Shown piece after piece: positions 54,621-61,659 of a DNA stretch of 64,000 nt. Positions within the stretch are counted from its first letter, which is position 1; each line of letters begins with the position of its first letter. The DNA is taken from positions 770,097 through 834,096 of the forward strand of contig NZ_FOYP01000001.1 of the NCBI RefSeq assembly GCF_900115105.1. The letters run 5' to 3'. Position numbers and translations under genes: made by a program. The DNA comes from Yoonia tamlensis (GTDB taxonomy: Bacteria > Pseudomonadota > Alphaproteobacteria > Rhodobacterales > Rhodobacteraceae). The notes below the pieces were generated by a model. It worked only from the letters and a program-made list of their open reading frames with translations, was not told where the DNA came from and did no database searches.

Positions 54621-55009
54621 GAAAGGTTTGGCGGCCCTTCAATCGGGGCCAAGCCATAGCTTAACCCGCGCCCGATTCGGTGGGCCAAAGCCGACCAAGA
54701 TTGCGCTGTTACGGGTGACAGTTTTTGCGCCAGCACCCGATCAAAATGCCCAAGCCAAATGTCAAAATGCGCGGGTGCGACGTTGCCCGCCTGCATATGC
54801 GCGGCCATCGGATTGCCGTCATAGCTGCGTTCAAACAGGATAGCATTGCGCCAGAATCGCGCAATTTTTTCTTCGTGGGCAGGCCAGTCTGCCACATGTT
54901 TTGCGAAAACGGGGCCAAGCACGGGGTCAGCGCGCACCACCGCATAAAACGCGGCAACAACCTGCGCGATTTCATCGGCGGAAACGGGAAAACGGGGAGG
55001 TATGCTCAT
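54617..55009 (-). CDS. Group III truncated hemoglobin
   Basis: A 130-residue heme protein of the TrHb3 type. It opens PPRFPVSADEIAQVVAAFYA, with VRADPVLGPVFAKHVADWPA, IARFWRNAILFERSYDGNPM and AAHMQAGNVAPAHFDIWLGH, the last holding the likely proximal His. Roles proposed for the class include NO or O2 chemistry; none can be assigned here. It lies just downstream of the terminator of the anti-SD RNA locus on the same strand, and TTGCAG with an ATAGAT 17 bases later in the short gap may be its promoter. Confidence 0.9.
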   Translation of the reverse strand: MSIPPRFPVSADEIAQVVAAFYAVVRADPVLGPVFAKHVADWPAHEEKIARFWRNAILFERSYDGNPMAAHMQAGNVAPAHFDIWLGHFDRVLAQKLSPVTAQSWSALAHRIGRGLSYGLAPIEGPPNLS

Positions 55010-55067
55010 GGGGTATATCTATCGCCGCGCCTGATTGTTCTGCAATTGAGAAAAATGTCGCGCCCAC

Positions 55068-55107
55068 AAAAAAACGGTCATGCCCGGGAGGAGGTGGGCA
55101 TGACCGT
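55068..55107 (-). terminator. Hairpin 7: anti-SD loop and Rho-independent terminator
   Basis: ACGGTCATGCCC (55074-55085) pairs with its full complement (55096-55107); the loop on the RNA strand is ACCTCCTCCC and the stem runs straight into seven T (55068-55074). Confidence 0.95.
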
Positions 55108-55118
55108 CTCTATGATCA

Positions 55119-55154
55119 GCGTCTGCTTACTCTGGGAGGAGAAGAGCCAGACGC
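55119..55154 (-). repeat. Hairpin 6 of the anti-SD array
   Basis: GCGTCTG/CAGACGC and CTCT/AGAG stems with an asymmetric internal loop; the RNA loop is TCTCCTCCC, one base changed from the array consensus. Confidence 0.85.
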
Positions 55155-55160
55155 TTCCTC

Positions 55161-55196
55161 GCTGGCGTTGCTCGGGAGGAGGTGAGCGCGGCCTGC
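55161..55196 (-). repeat. Hairpin 5 of the anti-SD array
   Basis: GCTC/GAGC closes an ACCTCCTCCC loop; an outer GGC/GCC stem follows a 2-by-2 internal loop. Confidence 0.8.
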
Positions 55197-55203
55197 GGTA
55201 TGA

Positions 55204-55235
55204 TCGGTTCCGCCGGGAGGAGGTGGCGGTTCCGA
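55204..55235 (-). repeat. Hairpin 4 of the anti-SD array
   Basis: CCGCC/GGCGG and TCGG/CCGA stems with a symmetric TT/TT internal loop; RNA loop ACCTCCTCCC. Confidence 0.85.
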
Positions 55236-55249
55236 AGCTGGTGTAAAGC

Positions 55250-55279
55250 GGCGACATTCGGGAGGAGGTGAATGTCGCC
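55250..55279 (-). repeat. Hairpin 3 of the anti-SD array
   Basis: Perfect 10-bp stem GGCGACATTC/GAATGTCGCC; RNA loop ACCTCCTCCC. Confidence 0.92.
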
Positions 55280-55290
55280 ACCTTAAGTGT

Positions 55291-55323
55291 GACCCAAACT
55301 CAGGGAGGAGGCGAGATTGGGTC
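55291..55323 (-). repeat. Hairpin 2 of the anti-SD array
   Basis: GACCCAA/TTGGGTC and CTC/GAG separated by an A/A mismatch; RNA loop GCCTCCTCCCT. Confidence 0.9.
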
Positions 55324-55328
55324 TTTCA

Positions 55329-55360
55329 GATCTGCCTTTTCAGGGAGGAAGCGGCAGATC
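55329..55360 (-). repeat. Hairpin 1 of the anti-SD array (promoter-proximal, diverged)
   Basis: GATCTGCC/GGCAGATC 8-bp stem with a larger 16-base loop; the RNA loop motif is shortened to TTCCTCCCT. It lies 11 bases after the DUF1127 stop. Confidence 0.88.
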
Positions 55361-55371
55361 CGATCCGTAAA

Positions 55372-55587
55372 TTACTTACCGTATGCAGCTTCCAGAGCGA
55401 TACGTTTGATGTCTGAACGACCCAAGCCAAGATCAGCAAGGTCGCGGTTTGTCAGCGATTGCAGCTCGTTGTAGGTTGTTGAGTAAACCTTGTTTGCTGC
55501 GATTTTGTTTGCGACTTCAGCGCGGAATGCTGCGAAACGTGCGGCGAATGAAACGCCTGCGAATTGTGTTTGTGCTTGGTAGGCCAT
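55372..55587 (-). CDS. DUF1127 small protein, CcaF1-like
   Basis: A 71-residue basic protein: MAYQAQTQFAGVSFAARFAA, then helices and the DUF1127 core YNELQSLTNRDLADLGLGRS, DIKRIALEAAYGK. DUF1127 proteins in Rhodobacter (CcaF1) and Agrobacterium are small RNA-linked regulators involved in stress and phosphate responses. The chosen ATG at 55587 gives the standard length; the frame is open to 55659, but the extra 24 residues are not family-like. It leads the transcript containing the anti-SD hairpins and is probably co-induced with them. Confidence 0.9.
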   Translation of the reverse strand: MAYQAQTQFAGVSFAARFAAFRAEVANKIAANKVYSTTYNELQSLTNRDLADLGLGRSDIKRIALEAAYGK

Positions 55588-55646
55588 TGTGTTTTCTCGT
55601 TCATCTTTAGTGCGTCGTTGCGACCCATGTCGCTTTGTTGTCCTCT

Positions 55647-55675
55647 TTATGAACGACAATGCTGCAGTTGCACAA
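55647..55675 (-). promoter_or_regulatory. Putative promoter of the DUF1127/anti-SD RNA transcript
   Basis: On the minus strand TTGTGC, a 17-base spacer, then TCATAA, about 60 bases before the DUF1127 start. Related Rhodobacter loci are driven by RpoH-type sigma factors; the match here is too loose to name the sigma. Confidence 0.4.
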
Positions 55676-55841
55676 CGGACGATTGGGCAATGCTGCTATG
55701 CAGAAAATGCATAAGCAGTGCTGACCTAGCGTCATGTTTCTGTCACAATTTCAATAGTCTGGCAGCTTGGACTTGCGGTTTGCACAAGATGTGCCAGAAC
55801 TTGACTGTAAATTAGACTGTTTGGAAAAATCGGAGCCGCAG

Positions 55842-56915
55842 ATGTCAGTAACGCATGATGAAATTTTAGGCGAACTCGCGCGATTGGTTTTGCCGGACGG
55901 CGAGTCAATCGTATCACGTGACATGGTGCGTGCACTGAATATTGATTCAGGAGCGGTGCGATTCGTGATCGAGGCGAAAGACCCGCAAGAGGCCGCCAAG
56001 ATGGAGCCGATCCGCAAAGCCGCCGAAGATCTTGTGGGAAAAATGGCTGGCGTCAGTTCTGTCTCGGTCATCTTGACCGCGCATGGGCCGGCGCCCAAGG
56101 CGCCTGAAGCGCCGTCATTAAAGATTGGTCGGCATCCGACCCCGCAGGCAGGTCCCGCATCCGTTCCTGGCGTGAACCGCATTCTGGCAATCGGGTCCGG
56201 CAAAGGCGGCGTTGGCAAATCGACAGTATCATCCAACCTTGCGGTGGCTTTGGCCCGCGAAGGGCGTCGCGTGGGGTTGCTTGACGCTGATATCTATGGC
56301 CCGAGCCAGCCACGCATGATGGGCGTCAGTAAACGCCCCGCCAGCCCTGACGGGAAAACGATCATTCCGCTGCAAGCACATGGCGTCACAGTGATGTCGA
56401 TCGGGCTGATGGTTGACCCCGACAAGGCCGTGGTCTGGCGCGGCCCGATGCTCATGGGGGCGTTGCAGCAGATGCTGGGTCAGGTGGCATGGGGTGAATT
56501 GGACGTCTTGATCATTGATCTGCCGCCTGGCACCGGTGATGTGCAGCTGACGCTTTGCCAAAAGACAAACCTGACTGGCGCGGTTGTGGTTTCAACCCCG
56601 CAGGATGTGGCGTTGATTGATGCGCGCAAGGCGATTGATATGTTCAACACCCTTAAAACCCCTGTGCTGGGGTTGATCGAGAACATGTCGACATTCCATT
56701 GCCCCAACTGCGGCCACGAATCGCATATTTTCGGGCATGGTGGCGTTGCCGCCGAGGCCGACAAAATGGGTGTGCCTTTGTTGGGTGCTTTGCCGATTGA
56801 TCTTGATACGCGTCTGGCAGGCGATGCAGGCACGCCCATTGCGGCGGGCGATAGCCCGATGGCTGATGCCTATCGCACGCTTGCCCGCCGCTTTATCGAC
56901 GGTGGCATGGCGTGA
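55842..56915 (+). CDS. Mrp/ApbC iron-sulfur cluster carrier ATPase
   Basis: P-loop ATPase thought to carry [4Fe-4S] clusters to apoproteins. The 357-residue protein has an N-terminal MIP18/DUF59 domain (about 1-85), a Pro/Ala linker, the deviant Walker [11 protein letters not shown] (118-127), [25 protein letters not shown], and the cluster-binding CPNC in [15 protein letters not shown] lies 7 bases before the ATG. The stop overlaps the GNAT start (GTGA). Confidence 0.94.
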   Translation: MSVTHDEILGELARLVLPDGESIVSRDMVRALNIDSGAVRFVIEAKDPQEAAKMEPIRKAAEDLVGKMAGVSSVSVILTAHGPAPKAPEAPSLKIGRHPTPQAGPASVPGVNRILAIGSGKGGVGKSTVSSNLAVALAREGRRVGLLDADIYGPSQPRMMGVSKRPASPDGKTIIPLQAHGVTVMSIGLMVDPDKAVVWRGPMLMGALQQMLGQVAWGELDVLIIDLPPGTGDVQLTLCQKTNLTGAVVVSTPQDVALIDARKAIDMFNTLKTPVLGLIENMSTFHCPNCGHESHIFGHGGVAAEADKMGVPLLGALPIDLDTRLAGDAGTPIAAGDSPMADAYRTLARRFIDGGMA

Positions 56916-57397
56916 TTACGCTTCGCGCAGCAAGGGCCGATGATTGGGATGCAATCTGGCCATTGCTGCGTGATGTGTTTCGCGCGGGCACGACTTATGC
57001 GGTTGATCCGCAAATCACCAAGGCTGATGCCCGTGTCTATTGGATGGGGGCGGCGGCCTGCTATGTCGCTGAATCCCCCGACGGGATTGTCGGCACCTAC
57101 TATATAAAGACCAATCAGGCGGGCGGCGGCGCGCATATCTGCAACTGCGGCTATATTGTTGGAAGCGCCGCGCGCGGGCAGGGGCTTGCGCGCAAGATGT
57201 GCGCCCATAGTCAGGATGCGGCGCGCGCGATGGGTTATCTTGCGATTCAGTTCAACTTTGTGCTGGCCAGCAATCATGTCGCCGTCAGGCTGTGGCGTGA
57301 CATGGGGTTTGCGGTCCTTGGTACGATCCCCGATGCGTTCGTCCACCCGAGCGAAGGCATGGTTGCGGCGCATATCATGCATAAACCGCTGGTATAG
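56912..57397 (+). CDS. GNAT family N-acetyltransferase
   Basis: A 161-residue acetyltransferase with a GTG start overlapping the mrp stop by 4 bases. Motif A is [21 protein letters not shown] (first 20: [20 protein letters not shown]), with the acetyl-CoA pyrophosphate loop ARGQGLA, then [20 protein letters not shown] (motif B). The substrate is unknown; translational coupling with mrp is notable. Confidence 0.88.
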   Translation: MITLRAARADDWDAIWPLLRDVFRAGTTYAVDPQITKADARVYWMGAAACYVAESPDGIVGTYYIKTNQAGGGAHICNCGYIVGSAARGQGLARKMCAHSQDAARAMGYLAIQFNFVLASNHVAVRLWRDMGFAVLGTIPDAFVHPSEGMVAAHIMHKPLV

Positions 57398-58022
57398 CCG
57401 CCAAACCACCGCACTTGTGGCGTGTGCGCCACAGAAAATACGCAAGACACGGCAAATCGTGGGAATGTCTGGAATCTAGCTGCGATTCGACCCAAAAGGG
57501 ATAGGTGGCGGCAATTCCAGAGGTCATGACCCTGCCTGCGCGCACAAATTCCAGAAAATTTTCAAAAATATTTGCCGCGCGGCATGATCCGTGTGCCTAC
57601 TATATGTAGTTATAGAATTTTATCGTTCCGCTAGAAATGCCCCGCATGGCCGCAAATTTCGTAAGGCGAGTGGCAGAAGGGTCGGCGGATTTCCCCATAA
57701 GGTTCCATGAAATCCCAGAAAACTGTTGATCGGGGCGCCGTGACCTGTCAAAACAGATGCACGGAAACGGCGAACACATCTTCAATCGGGGCAAAAGAAC
57801 CCCAACCGGCAAAGCCAGGTTTCATACAGGCTTCGTCATTTCCGAAAACAGATCCGGCGCGTGAGCGAGCAGACATCCCCCAGGTGGCACGCGCAGCCGG
57901 ACGTTTCCCCCAACGAGGGGCAAGGCGGCGGATTGTGCAGTGGCAGTTGCGCAACCCGCCGTTTCTACATTCAGCACCGCATGACGCGGTGCGCGGTATT
58001 GGGTTAAAGGGACCAAGGGACA
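57398..58022. other. 625-bp gene-free region upstream of mraZ
   Basis: No open frame here looks protein-coding on either strand. It contains a hairpin TGTGGCG-TGTG-CGCCACA (57416-57433) just after the GNAT gene without a T run, an A/T-rich stretch at 57592-57625 (a likely promoter zone for the dcw operon) and, at its 3' end, the 8-bp-spaced GGG repeats. Homologous regions in some alphaproteobacteria hold rnpB upstream of mraZ; I looked for RNase P RNA landmarks and did not find them convincingly. Confidence 0.5.
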
Positions 58023-58029
58023 GTGGGTC
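57999..58029 (+). promoter_or_regulatory. Four GGG repeats with exact 8-bp period over the mraZ start
   Basis: GGG occurs at 58001, 58009, 58017 and 58025 in octamers TTGGGTTA, AAGGGACC, AAGGGACA and GTGGGTCT; the last includes the GTG start. MraZ binds direct TGGG repeats (10-bp period in E. coli) before its own gene, so this may be its operator; part also serves as ribosome site. Confidence 0.5.
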
Positions 58030-58517
58030 TAAGTTTCACAGGCGAACACACCCAAAAGGTGGACAGCAAGGGACGCATGTCGATCCCCGCTGATTTTCGT
58101 CGTGTGCTTGAATCCGGCGATCCTGAATGGACCACAGGGCTTTGCCCGCGCATGTATCTTTTGTACGGCGATCACCTGAAAAATGAATTGCACGGCTATA
58201 CGGTTGACGAATTCACCACGCTTGTAGACCAGATCAACGCGTTGCCGCGCGGATCGGCCAGCAAGAAAAAGCTGTCACGCCTGATCATTGGGCAATCTAT
58301 CAAGCTTGATGTTGATAAAGACGGGCGCACCGTGATGCCGATCAAACAGCGCCAGAAACTGGGGCTGACCGACGGTGAATTGAAATTCAGCGGCCTTGGC
58401 GACCATTTCGAAATCTGGAAAGCCGAAACATTCGCAGAAGAAATCGCCGATGATATGTCCGATTGGCTGGCCGCGCAGGGCGATGATTTTGATCCATTGA
58501 GCCTGCTTGATGAATAG
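58023..58517 (+). CDS. mraZ: Transcriptional regulator MraZ
   Basis: First gene of the division and cell-wall (dcw) cluster; DNA-binding AbrB-like protein that represses the cluster in E. coli. The 164-residue protein starts at GTG and reads LSFTGEHTQKVDSKGRMSIP, the first SpoVT/AbrB unit, with a second unit KLDVDKDGRTVMPIKQRQKL near residue 95. The Arg in both units is the DNA-binding signature. AGGGA lies very close to the GTG. Followed by rsmH after 6 bases. Confidence 0.93.
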   Translation: MGLSFTGEHTQKVDSKGRMSIPADFRRVLESGDPEWTTGLCPRMYLLYGDHLKNELHGYTVDEFTTLVDQINALPRGSASKKKLSRLIIGQSIKLDVDKDGRTVMPIKQRQKLGLTDGELKFSGLGDHFEIWKAETFAEEIADDMSDWLAAQGDDFDPLSLLDE

Positions 58518-58523
58518 GGGCGC

Positions 58524-59507
58524 ATGATGTCTGATCCTGACAACGGCAAACCGCATATTCCTGTCCTTATCCGGCCGCTCATCGCAGCGGTTTCGCCCGT
58601 TTCGGGCGTCTGGATTGATGGCACATTTGGCGCGGGCGGATATACCCGTGAACTGCTGGCAGCGGGCGCCGATCGGGTGATTGGCGTGGACCGTGACCCG
58701 CTGGCGTTCGAGATGGCCGAAAGCTGGGCCTCCGCATATGGCGACCGGATCAAGATGCAGCTTGGCACGTTTTCAAAGCTTGACGAATATGCGTCTGATC
58801 TTGACGGTGTTGTGCTGGATCTGGGCGTCAGTTCGATGCAGCTTGATCTGGCCGAACGCGGGTTTTCGTTCATGCGTGACGGGCCGCTGGATATGCGCAT
58901 GTCCCAAGACGGCCCTTCGGCCGCCGACTTGTGCAACACCGCGGACGAAGAAGAACTGGCCGATATTATCTACCTTTACGGCGAAGAACGCGCCTCGCGC
59001 CGGATTGCGCGCGCGATTGTGGCGGCGCGCCCGCTCACCACGACCTTGCAACTAGCCAAAATCGTCGAAGGCTGCCTGCCGCGCGCCAAACCCAACCAGT
59101 CGCACCCCGCAACCCGCACGTTTCAGGCGCTGCGCATCGCGGTGAACAATGAATACGGTGAACTGGCCGCAGGGCTGATGGCGGCGGAACGCGCGCTTAA
59201 ACCTGGCGGGCAACTGGCCGTTGTGACCTTTCATTCCGTCGAGGACCGGATGGTAAAGCGGTTCTTGCAGGCCCGTTCCGGCAATACGGCAAACGCCAAT
59301 CGCTATGCGCCTGAGGTCGCACAAATCACGCCCGCGTTCCGCATCGAAAAACGCAAGGCAATAGGCCCCGATGCGCAGGAACTGGATGAAAACCCGCGGT
59401 CGCGTTCGGCCAAGTTGCGCGTCGCGATCCGTACCGATGCGCGGGCGCAGGATATTGATCCGGCAGATTTGGGCATGCCGATGAAAAAGCAGAAAAGGGG
59501 GCGGTAG
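58524..59507 (+). CDS. rsmH: 16S rRNA (cytosine-1402-N4)-methyltransferase RsmH
   Basis: SAM-dependent methyltransferase (formerly MraW) acting on 16S rRNA C1402. The 327-residue protein has [40 protein letters not shown] (SAM site), [40 protein letters not shown] motif [18 protein letters not shown], and [17 protein letters not shown] 58524 and the adjacent ATG 58527 are both possible. Standard position between mraZ and ftsL. Confidence 0.96.
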   Translation: MMSDPDNGKPHIPVLIRPLIAAVSPVSGVWIDGTFGAGGYTRELLAAGADRVIGVDRDPLAFEMAESWASAYGDRIKMQLGTFSKLDEYASDLDGVVLDLGVSSMQLDLAERGFSFMRDGPLDMRMSQDGPSAADLCNTADEEELADIIYLYGEERASRRIARAIVAARPLTTTLQLAKIVEGCLPRAKPNQSHPATRTFQALRIAVNNEYGELAAGLMAAERALKPGGQLAVVTFHSVEDRMVKRFLQARSGNTANANRYAPEVAQITPAFRIEKRKAIGPDAQELDENPRSRSAKLRVAIRTDARAQDIDPADLGMPMKKQKRGR

Positions 59508-59867
59508 ATGCGTGGATTCCTGTTTGTAGTGGCTGCTTTGGCGGTGATGGGGCTGGCGTTCTGGGCCTATCAGGAAAATTACAAAACGCAGGCAACCATG
59601 CGCGAAACCCGCGATCTGCATGCGCAAATTGGTGCCGCCCATGAACGGTTGGGGATGTTGCGCGCGGAATGGGCCTATTTGAACCGCCCCGACCGGCTGG
59701 CGGATCTGGCCGAGTTGAACTTTGACAGGCTTGAACTGCTGCCGATCATGCCAGAGGCATTTGGCCGCGTGGACCAGATCATTTACCCGTTGCCGCCAAT
59801 TGCCCCGATCACAAATTCGGTGACCCTTTCAAGCGGAACCATCCTGCCCGCGGATGACGCGCTATGA
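59508..59867 (+). CDS. ftsL: Cell division protein FtsL-like
   Basis: A 119-residue bitopic protein with a short cytoplasmic N-terminus, one membrane helix at about 3-20 (GFLFVVAALAVMGLAFWAY) and a periplasmic coiled coil (TRDLHAQIGAAHERLGMLRA, EWAYLNRPDRLADLAELNF), which fits FtsL of the FtsQLB complex. Position between rsmH and ftsI supports the call since the family diverges strongly. Its ATG follows the rsmH stop directly; its stop overlaps ftsI by 4 bases. Confidence 0.88.
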   Translation: MRGFLFVVAALAVMGLAFWAYQENYKTQATMRETRDLHAQIGAAHERLGMLRAEWAYLNRPDRLADLAELNFDRLELLPIMPEAFGRVDQIIYPLPPIAPITNSVTLSSGTILPADDAL

Positions 59868-61648
59868 CCCGTACCCCGCTGCGTCCGCTTGCCCGTATTC
59901 TGAAGGCCCGCGCATCGGGCGAAAACCCTGACGCGATCGAGGCCGAGAACCTAGCCAAACGCCATGCGGAAATGCATGATAAGGCCCGTCAACGTGCCGA
60001 AGGGCGGCTGTTGGTGCTGGGGCTTGCGTTTTTTTGTGCATTCCTGACCATTGGCGCGCGCATGGGCACGCTGGCGTCTTCCGTCCCGATGGAACCACGC
60101 GCCGCCACTGTCGGTAATCCGATAATCGGCCAACGCTCTGATATTGTTGACCGCAACGGGCGGATGCTGGCCACGAATCTGGCAACCCATTCGCTTTATG
60201 CGCATCCGCGCGACATGATCGACCCCGCCAATGCCGCACGCGGGCTTGCAGCGATTTTTCCCGAGCTGGACGCAGACGCGCTTTATAAGGATTTTACAGG
60301 TGACCGCCGGTTCTTGTGGATCAGACGCCAGATCAGCCCCGAACAAATGCAAGCTGTGCACGATATCGGCAGCCCGGGCTTGCTGTTCGGACCGCGCGAA
60401 ATGCGGCTTTATCCCAACGGGCCGATTGCGGCGCATATTCTAGGCGGTGCCAGTTATGGCCGTGAAGGTGTCGCCAGCGCCGAAGTTATTGGCGTGGCTG
60501 GTGTCGAACGCCAGTTTGACGGGTTCCTGCGCGATCCTGCCAACGAAGGCGCGCCGCTGGAATTGTCGATTGATCTGACAGTGCAAGCCGCATCCGAAGA
60601 GGTGCTTGCCGGCGGCATGTCGATCATGAGCGCAAAGGGCGCCACGTCGATCCTGATGGATGTGCACACCGGCGAGATTATTTCAATGGTGTCGCTGCCC
60701 GACTTTGACCCGAATAACCGCCCGCAGGTTCTGACATCAGGTGACCAGTCTGACAGCCCGCTGTTTAACCGTGCCGTGCAGGGCGTTTACGAATTGGGAT
60801 CAACGTTCAAAATCTTTGCGGTGGCGCAGGCGCTCGAATTGGGGCTGGTGAATGCCGAAACGATGATCGACACCCAAGGGCCGCTGTCTTGGGGGCGTTT
60901 CAGGATCCGCGACTTTCATGACTACGGGCCACAACTGTCAACGACTGATGTGATTGTTGAATCGTCAAACGTCGGCACTGCGCGCATTGCGATGCAGATC
61001 GGGGCGGAACGCCAGCGCGAATTCCTTGGCGCGCTCGGGTTCCTACAGCCGACACAGGTTGAAATGGTCGAAGCCCCGACCGGCAAGCCCCTGTTGCCCG
61101 CTAACTGGTCCGAACTTTCCGCGATGACAATTTCCTACGGGCACGGGCTATCTTCTTCGCCGCTGCATCTGGCCACTGCCTATGCGTCGATCGCCAATGG
61201 CGGGCTGCGGGTCGAACCGACATTGCTGCGCGTTGAAAACCCCGTACCCGGCCCGCGCATCCTGTCAAATGCGGTCAGCCAGTCGGCTGTCAACATGCTG
61301 CGGCAGGTTGTTGTGCGCGGCACAGCATCCTTTGGCGAGGTCGCAGGATACGAGGTTGCCGGCAAGACAGGCACTGCTGATAAGGCGCGCGAAAACGGTC
61401 GCGGCTATTATGATGACAGGGTCATTGCGACATTTGCATCCGTGTTTCCGGCAAGCGATCCGCAATATGTGTTGATCGTAACACTTGACGAGCCATCCAT
61501 CTATACATTGGGCGAAGACCGCCGCACCGCAGGTTGGACCGCCGTGCCTGTGGCCGCCGAAATGATACGCCGTATTGCGCCGCTTTTGGGGTTGCGCCCG
61601 CATGTGGAATTGGGCGAACCCGTTGGTGTAACACTCACCTCAAACTAG
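59864..61648 (+). CDS. ftsI: Peptidoglycan D,D-transpeptidase FtsI (PBP3)
   Basis: Septal penicillin-binding protein. The 594-residue chain has a cytoplasmic N-terminus, a membrane segment at about 49-64 (LLVLGLAFFCAFLTIGA), the class B PBP pedestal domain (IIGQRSDIVDRNGRMLATNL), and the transpeptidase domain with catalytic Ser313 in GSTFK, SSN in VESSNVGT and KTGT in EVAGKTGTADKA. It overlaps ftsL and is followed by murE after 11 bases. All active-site motifs are intact. Confidence 0.95.
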   Translation: MTRTPLRPLARILKARASGENPDAIEAENLAKRHAEMHDKARQRAEGRLLVLGLAFFCAFLTIGARMGTLASSVPMEPRAATVGNPIIGQRSDIVDRNGRMLATNLATHSLYAHPRDMIDPANAARGLAAIFPELDADALYKDFTGDRRFLWIRRQISPEQMQAVHDIGSPGLLFGPREMRLYPNGPIAAHILGGASYGREGVASAEVIGVAGVERQFDGFLRDPANEGAPLELSIDLTVQAASEEVLAGGMSIMSAKGATSILMDVHTGEIISMVSLPDFDPNNRPQVLTSGDQSDSPLFNRAVQGVYELGSTFKIFAVAQALELGLVNAETMIDTQGPLSWGRFRIRDFHDYGPQLSTTDVIVESSNVGTARIAMQIGAERQREFLGALGFLQPTQVEMVEAPTGKPLLPANWSELSAMTISYGHGLSSSPLHLATAYASIANGGLRVEPTLLRVENPVPGPRILSNAVSQSAVNMLRQVVVRGTASFGEVAGYEVAGKTGTADKARENGRGYYDDRVIATFASVFPASDPQYVLIVTLDEPSIYTLGEDRRTAGWTAVPVAAEMIRRIAPLLGLRPHVELGEPVGVTLTSN

Positions 61649-61659
61649 TCGAGGCCGAA

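Larger units (their letters stand above)
55068..55362 (-). ncRNA. Array of seven anti-Shine-Dalgarno hairpins (CcsR/cuckoo-like sRNAs)
   Basis: Downstream of the DUF1127 stop, seven hairpins at about 40-46-base intervals each expose a loop with CCTCCTCCC or a variant on the RNA strand, the same as the anti-SD at the 3' end of 16S rRNA. The stems differ in sequence while the loops are conserved, so the loop is the selected part. In Rhodobacter, CcsR1-4 sRNAs with this motif are processed from a DUF1127 mRNA, induced by stress, and act with the DUF1127 protein CcaF1. The layout here is the same, but whether each sRNA holds one or two hairpins cannot be read from sequence. Confidence 0.92.

Noticed and set aside
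55081..55350. GGGAGGAGG repeats as plus-strand ribosome-binding sites
   Set aside because: No start codons with credible open frames follow at the right distance; the stems, terminator and DUF1127 gene all point to the minus strand.
55068..55362. CRISPR array, because of repeats of about 10 bases at about 42-base spacing
   Set aside because: Repeat is too short and sits in loops of variable palindromic stems; no cas genes, no constant 25-40-base repeat.
57398..58022. RNase P RNA gene (rnpB), often near mraZ in relatives
   Set aside because: I did not find the GAGGAAAGUCC core paired with the 3' ACAGAA...GGCUUA element; partial look-alikes occur on both strands but not in order.
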